The notes beneath the pieces were generated by a model. The model was not told where the DNA came from and searched no databases. It was given only the letters and a program-made list of their open reading frames with translations. DNA of 64,000 bases from Chromohalobacter nigrandesensis. Lineage in GTDB: Bacteria > Pseudomonadota > Gammaproteobacteria > Pseudomonadales > Halomonadaceae. How positions within the stretch are numbered: position 1 is the first letter of the stretch; every line of letters begins with the position of its first letter. Positions 60,757 through 64,000 of the stretch are shown piece by piece. The stretch lies in assembly GCF_023061285.1 (NCBI RefSeq), contig NZ_JAKGAM010000003.1, positions 186,001-250,000 of the forward strand, in the 5' to 3' direction. The position numbers were made by a program, and so were the translations under genes.

Positions 60757-60790
60757 GCGTCATGGGCCTGTCATGCGCCCTCTTTATGCT
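60757..60790 (+). promoter_or_regulatory. Possible PhoB-dependent promoter in the gap after the kinase-fusion gene
   Basis: GCGTCAT-GGGC-CTGTCAT (60757-60774) is a Pho-box-like pair with an 11-base period, 12 of 14 half-site positions matching. Exactly ten bases later is TATGCT (60785-60790), a -10-like hexamer. The phoB promoter has the same spacing. No gene on the plus strand begins until 62008. Confidence 0.4.
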
Positions 60791-60796
60791 AAAGGG

Positions 60797-60883
60797 GTGG
60801 TTAGGGTCGTCACATTGCCGCATGGCGTGTGGGTGATGTGAGTCTCGTGATATTGCGCCGTTCCTTTGGGAGCGGCGTTTTTT
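60797..60883 (+). ncRNA. Candidate small RNA with terminator
   Basis: If the promoter at 60757-60790 is active, transcription would start near 60797 and end at the terminator at 60883, giving about 87 nucleotides. The stretch has no open frame with a ribosome binding site. Alternatively this is just the 3' end of the kinase-fusion transcript. Confidence 0.35.
60856..60883 (+). terminator. Rho-independent terminator after the kinase-fusion gene
   Basis: CGCCGTTCC-tttg-GGAGCGGCG forms a nine-pair stem (one G-U) with a four-base loop, followed by six T. It lies 125 bases downstream of the last plus-strand stop. Confidence 0.93.
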
Positions 60884-60899
60884 GTCGGTACTGCAGGGC

Positions 60900-61583
60900 T
60901 CATGACGTGCGTGCCTTGCGGGCGCTACGCAATGAAACCATGGGTGGCGCACCAAGATTCTGACGCGCCCAGTTCATGGCCTGAATACGGTTGTGTACCT
61001 TGATCTTGCGGAAGATATTATAGAGATGCGACTTGACGGTATGCTCGCTGACGAAGAGTTGATCGGCGATTTCGGTGTTGGATGCCCCGGTGCCCAGTAG
61101 GCCGATGATTTCCAATTCGCGATGGGTCAGTCCGCACACTGGACGATACGCATTGAGCTGTTGGCGGCGATAAAAGTCGATCAGGCGTGTCATCAGGTTG
61201 CGCGACATCCATAGATCGCCTTCGAGCAGCTTGGCGATGCCCTTGCAGATCAGCAGCAGATTGTCCTGGCGGTAAAAGACGCCCTGCAGATGCAGGCTGA
61301 TAAGAAGTTCCGCCGCATGCTCATCGTCACGCAGATTGAAGGCCGCGAGGATCATCTCCGGGCTTTCGCTGGAGCGGCTGTTCCACAGATGCATGCAGTT
61401 TTCGTCGACATGGTCGGCATCCAGCAATACCACGACCTTGCAATTCGTGGGCGGCTCGAAGCTTTCCTGGGTGCTCAGCGCCGAGACCTGACAATCGAGC
61501 TGCTGGCGAATGTAATCGATGAATAGCTGCGACTGCGGATTGCAGTCAGTGACCATCAGAACCCTTGTATTTTCCATGCTCAT
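60900..61583 (-). CDS. CsgD-like LuxR-family transcriptional regulator
   Basis: A 227-residue regulator. The C-terminal LuxR helix-turn-helix (about 155-215) reads LTHRELEIIGLLGTGASNTE then IADQLFVSEHTVKSHLYNIF and KVHNRIQAMNWARQNL. It is strikingly like E. coli CsgD (LTHREKEIL...GASNNEIA...SLFISENTVKTHLYN). The N-terminal part keeps CsgD-like blocks such as the LLDAD stretch and GVFYRQDNLLLICKGIAKLL, but lacks a phosphoacceptor Asp-Lys receiver set. In enterics CsgD controls curli and cellulose. No curli genes are near. The start (ATG 61583, or 61592/61577) is uncertain because a long frame continues upstream. Confidence 0.83.
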   Translation of the reverse strand: MSMENTRVLMVTDCNPQSQLFIDYIRQQLDCQVSALSTQESFEPPTNCKVVVLLDADHVDENCMHLWNSRSSESPEMILAAFNLRDDEHAAELLISLHLQGVFYRQDNLLLICKGIAKLLEGDLWMSRNLMTRLIDFYRRQQLNAYRPVCGLTHRELEIIGLLGTGASNTEIADQLFVSEHTVKSHLYNIFRKIKVHNRIQAMNWARQNLGAPPMVSLRSARKARTS

Positions 61584-62007
61584 GCGTTTCATCCCGGTGT
61601 TGTGTGAGACATCATTGGCATGTCCCGACTTTCTCATGGCCGGTTTCATGCCGAATTGCTTCCAAGCCTTATCCGAGACACGCACTTTGTAAATAGACAG
61701 TAACCCCTCATGTTTAAAACTTAATAGAATATAGTTTTTTAATTTTTATAACTTTTATTAATTCTAGAGTAACATCAATCGCTTGGATCGGGGTGGCAAA
61801 GGATGCGATGAGGACAGCGACGCTCGGCGGAGAGAAATTTCAGTAAGCCCCTTCATTTAGATGAGGCAAGCCTTACGTTTAAAGTATGAAAAAACTAATT
61901 CCTGTTTTTAAGTTATTGTTTTAAAAAACGTATTTATCCATAGCTAGAGCGGTTTCCCGGCCGGCGGACTGTCCGTAGAATGAGTGGCCGAGCGATGAGG
62001 AGAAAGC
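61584..62007. other. AT-rich intergenic region between csgD-like gene and rdgB
   Basis: About 420 bases, including an unusually AT-rich part (about 61685-61930) unlike its GC-rich surroundings. An imperfect hairpin lies at 61843-61876 (GTAAG...CTTAC, inner CC-TCAT/ATGA-GG). The divergent promoters of the regulator and rdgB must be here. I see no gene. AT-richness suggests binding by an H-NS-like protein or an acquired region. Confidence 0.55.
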
Positions 62008-62616
62008 ATGATGGCGGATCGAAAGACGCTGGTGCTGGCCAGCGGCAATGCCGGCAAGTTGCGTGAATTCCAGCACTTGCTGAGCCCCTTGGGCCTCGAA
62101 GTGCGCCCCCAGCATGACTTCGCCGTGACCGAGGTCGAGGAAACCGGCCTGACGTTCGTCGAGAACGCCCTGCTCAAGGCCCGCGAAGCCTCGCGGGTCA
62201 GCGGATGTCCCGCGCTCGCCGACGATTCGGGGTTGGAAGTCGACGCCTTGCATGGCGCCCCGGGAATTTACTCGGCGCGTTTCGCGGGCGAGCCCAAGGA
62301 TGATGCCGCCAACAATCGCAAGCTCCTGGAAGCGCTCGACGCAGTGCCGGAAGGACAGCGTACCGCGCGCTTCTGGTGCGTGCTGGTGTACTTGCGTCAT
62401 GCCGAGGACCCGGTGCCGCATATCGTGCAGTGTTCCTGGGAAGGGGAAGTCCGGGCGCATCCACGAGGTGAAGGCGGTTTCGGTTACGATCCTCTCTTCT
62501 GGGTGCCGGAACGCGGCATGAGCGCCGCCGAGCTGACCGCCGAGGACAAGAATCGACTCAGCCATCGGGGCCGTGCCATGAACGCGCTGCTCGCCCAATT
62601 GTCCGCCAACTCATGA
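62008..62616 (+). CDS. rdgB: Inosine/xanthosine triphosphate pyrophosphatase RdgB
   Basis: A 202-residue Ham1-type pyrophosphatase that hydrolyses dITP/XTP, clearing deaminated purine nucleotides. It starts [20 protein letters not shown] and has [40 protein letters not shown] (catalytic Asp), [17 protein letters not shown] and [13 protein letters not shown]. The ATG at 62008 has GAGGAG upstream. Its stop overlaps the hemW start by four bases, so both are coupled. Confidence 0.97.
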   Translation: MMADRKTLVLASGNAGKLREFQHLLSPLGLEVRPQHDFAVTEVEETGLTFVENALLKAREASRVSGCPALADDSGLEVDALHGAPGIYSARFAGEPKDDAANNRKLLEALDAVPEGQRTARFWCVLVYLRHAEDPVPHIVQCSWEGEVRAHPRGEGGFGYDPLFWVPERGMSAAELTAEDKNRLSHRGRAMNALLAQLSANS

Positions 62617-63782
62617 CGACTCTACCGCCCTTGTCGCTCTATGTGCACGTGCCCTGGTGCGTGCGCAAATGCCCGTATTGCGATTTCAATTCGCATGGCG
62701 TGGGCCATGACAGTGCGCTTCCCGAACGCGCCTATGTCGACGCCCTGCTCGACGATCTGGATGCGGAGCTAGCGTTGGCCAGGGGCCGCGAGCTGGTGAG
62801 CATCTTCATCGGCGGTGGCACGCCCAGCCTGCTGAGTGGCGCGGCGTATCGGCGTCTGTTGCAGGCGATAGAGGCACGCTTGCCGTTTGCTTCGGATATC
62901 GAAATCACCTTGGAAGCCAATCCCGGCGCGGTAGAACACGACCGCTTTGCGGCGTATCGCGAGGCTGGCATCAATCGCCTGTCTTTGGGGGTGCAGAGTT
63001 TCCAGTCCCTCCAGCTCGAGCGACTGGGGCGCATTCATGACGGTGACGAAGCCGCCCAGGCGCTACGTAACGCGCGCGCGGCGGGGTTCGACAACGTCAA
63101 TCTCGATCTGATGCACGGCCTTCCCGAGCAGGGCGTGGAAGATGCCCTGGCGGATATCGAGCAGGCGCTGGCATTGGCGCCCGAGCATATCTCCTGGTAC
63201 CAGCTCACGCTCGAGCCCAATACCGAGTTCTACTCACAACCTCCGCGCTTGCCCGATGAAGATGTCCTCTGCGATATCCAGGAGGCTGGGCACGCGCGGC
63301 TCGAGGCTGCGGGTTATCACCGCTACGAGATTTCCGCCTACACGCGCCCCGATCACCAGGCGCGCCACAATCTCAACTACTGGACGTTCGGCGATTATCT
63401 CGGCATCGGGGCTGGGGCACACGGTAAGTTGAGTGCTTGGCAAACGGATGGCGCTCTGGCCATCGAACGCCGCTGGAAGGTGCGTCAACCGGAAGCCTAT
63501 CTGCGGCGCGCGCAAGATCCGCGTGGCTTCGTCGCCGGACGTCGCGCCCTCGAGACGCAGGAACTGCCGCTGGAGTTCTTGATGAATGCCCTGCGTCTCA
63601 CCGAGGGTGTTCCGCGATATTATTGGCGCGAGAGAAGCGGCCAGCCTGATACACTGCTCGATGCCCGACTGGAAGAGGCCCGAGCCAAGGGATTGCTGCG
63701 CGATCCGGCGCAACGCCTACAGGCATCGCCTCATGGGCTGTTATTCTTGAACGATCTGCTCGCGCTTTGCGATGAGCAGTGA
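62613..63782 (+). CDS. hemW: Radical-SAM heme chaperone HemW
   Basis: A 389-residue radical-SAM protein related to HemN but acting as a heme chaperone. The [4Fe-4S] site is [20 protein letters not shown] (CxxxCxxC). Then [51 protein letters not shown] and YRYEIS-type [19 protein letters not shown] follow. [11 protein letters not shown] is near the C-terminal third. HemW lacks the CxxxCxxCxC fourth cysteine of HemN, which fits. Its start overlaps rdgB by four bases. Confidence 0.95.
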   Translation: MTTLPPLSLYVHVPWCVRKCPYCDFNSHGVGHDSALPERAYVDALLDDLDAELALARGRELVSIFIGGGTPSLLSGAAYRRLLQAIEARLPFASDIEITLEANPGAVEHDRFAAYREAGINRLSLGVQSFQSLQLERLGRIHDGDEAAQALRNARAAGFDNVNLDLMHGLPEQGVEDALADIEQALALAPEHISWYQLTLEPNTEFYSQPPRLPDEDVLCDIQEAGHARLEAAGYHRYEISAYTRPDHQARHNLNYWTFGDYLGIGAGAHGKLSAWQTDGALAIERRWKVRQPEAYLRRAQDPRGFVAGRRALETQELPLEFLMNALRLTEGVPRYYWRERSGQPDTLLDARLEEARAKGLLRDPAQRLQASPHGLLFLNDLLALCDEQ

Positions 63783-63852
63783 CAAACGTTTCGATGGCAG
63801 GAACGCTAGAACGTTTTTCGAAACGCATTTTAAAGCTAAGGAGAAAGGACGC

Positions 63853-64000
63853 ATGCAACGCGCGATATGGATGGCGATTCCGCTGGCGCTGGCGATTGGT
63901 GTAACGGGTTGTGCAAGCAACGATGCGCAAACCGGCGGCCAACAGCAGAGTGACCACGGCAAGACCTTCGGCGGCGCGGGTATCGGCGCTGCCGTGGGCG
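63853..64000 (+). CDS. Glycine-zipper lipoprotein (N-terminus only)
   Basis: The frame runs to the window edge. It begins MQRAIWMAIPLALAIGVTGC, a lipoprotein signal with lipobox VTGC, followed by ASNDAQTGGQQQ. A glycine-rich segment (FGGAGIGAAVG) follows, as in outer-membrane OmpA-like/YiaD-type lipoproteins with a glycine-zipper motif. The ATG at 63853 has AAAGGA upstream. The rest of the gene, including any OmpA domain, is not visible. Confidence 0.75.
   Translation, partial: MQRAIWMAIPLALAIGVTGCASNDAQTGGQQQSDHGKTFGGAGIGAAVG

Overview
The window is GC-rich gammaproteobacterial chromosome. Its gene order strongly resembles the Pseudomonas/Halomonadaceae origin-proximal region: hup-rub-ubiCA-phoBR, pst-phoU, glmS-glmR-glmU, the atp operon, parB-parA-rsmG-mnmG, and hemL-thiE-thiD. 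The dense osmoadaptive-type transporter set fits a halophile of the Halomonas/Chromohalobacter type. This placement is inferred from family recognition and synteny, not from a database search. No tRNA, rRNA, IS element, prophage or CRISPR array was seen. 
 Layout. 1-7.0 kb: a truncated YccS-type membrane protein, HU, rubredoxin reductase, ubiquinone genes ubiC/ubiA, and the phosphate two-component system phoB-phoR behind a clear Pho box. 7.0-11.9 kb: an iron block on the minus strand (sodA, AraC-type regulator, TonB-dependent siderophore receptor, FhuF-like siderophore-iron reductase) with Fur-like boxes; the fhuF gene is frameshifted at a run of eight G. 12-15.8 kb: ZIP metal transporter, CysZ-like protein and a GAF/degenerate-GGDEF/EAL protein. 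15.8-23 kb: pstS-pstC-pstA-pstB-phoU, a YciA thioesterase and PsiE. 23-32 kb: uvrD, hexR, a small protein, an NSS symporter, a DUF72 protein, a YitT protein, lytic transglycosylase mltA and a short-chain dehydrogenase. 32-38.5 kb: hemB, the glucosamine/UDP-GlcNAc genes glmS, glmR and glmU, interrupted by an AT-rich methyltransferase gene. 38.6-50.3 kb: the complete F1Fo ATP synthase operon atpIBEFHAGDC and parB-parA-rsmG-mnmG, all on the minus strand. 50.34-50.94 kb: a 600-base gap with DnaA boxes and an AT-rich core, a candidate replication origin. 50.9-53.8 kb: a glutamine-type ABC importer and erpA. 54-60.7 kb, plus strand: a CLC chloride channel, hemJ, thiD-thiE, hemL and an aminoglycoside-phosphotransferase-like/P-loop fusion. 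60.9-64 kb: a CsgD-like regulator, rdgB-hemW and the start of a glycine-zipper lipoprotein. 
 Working together. PhoB/PhoR, PstSCAB, PhoU and PsiE form one phosphate-starvation set. The same promoter geometry as phoB (Pho box, 10 bases, -10 element) recurs at 60.76 kb ahead of a short intergenic stretch ending in a perfect terminator, which suggests a PhoB-controlled small RNA. The iron block couples uptake, release of iron from the siderophore, regulation and superoxide defence. HemB, HemL, HemJ and HemW contribute to heme synthesis and handling. GlmS/GlmR/GlmU feed cell-wall synthesis. Gene directions flip across the candidate origin (minus to its left, mostly plus to its right), as expected for genes read away from the origin.
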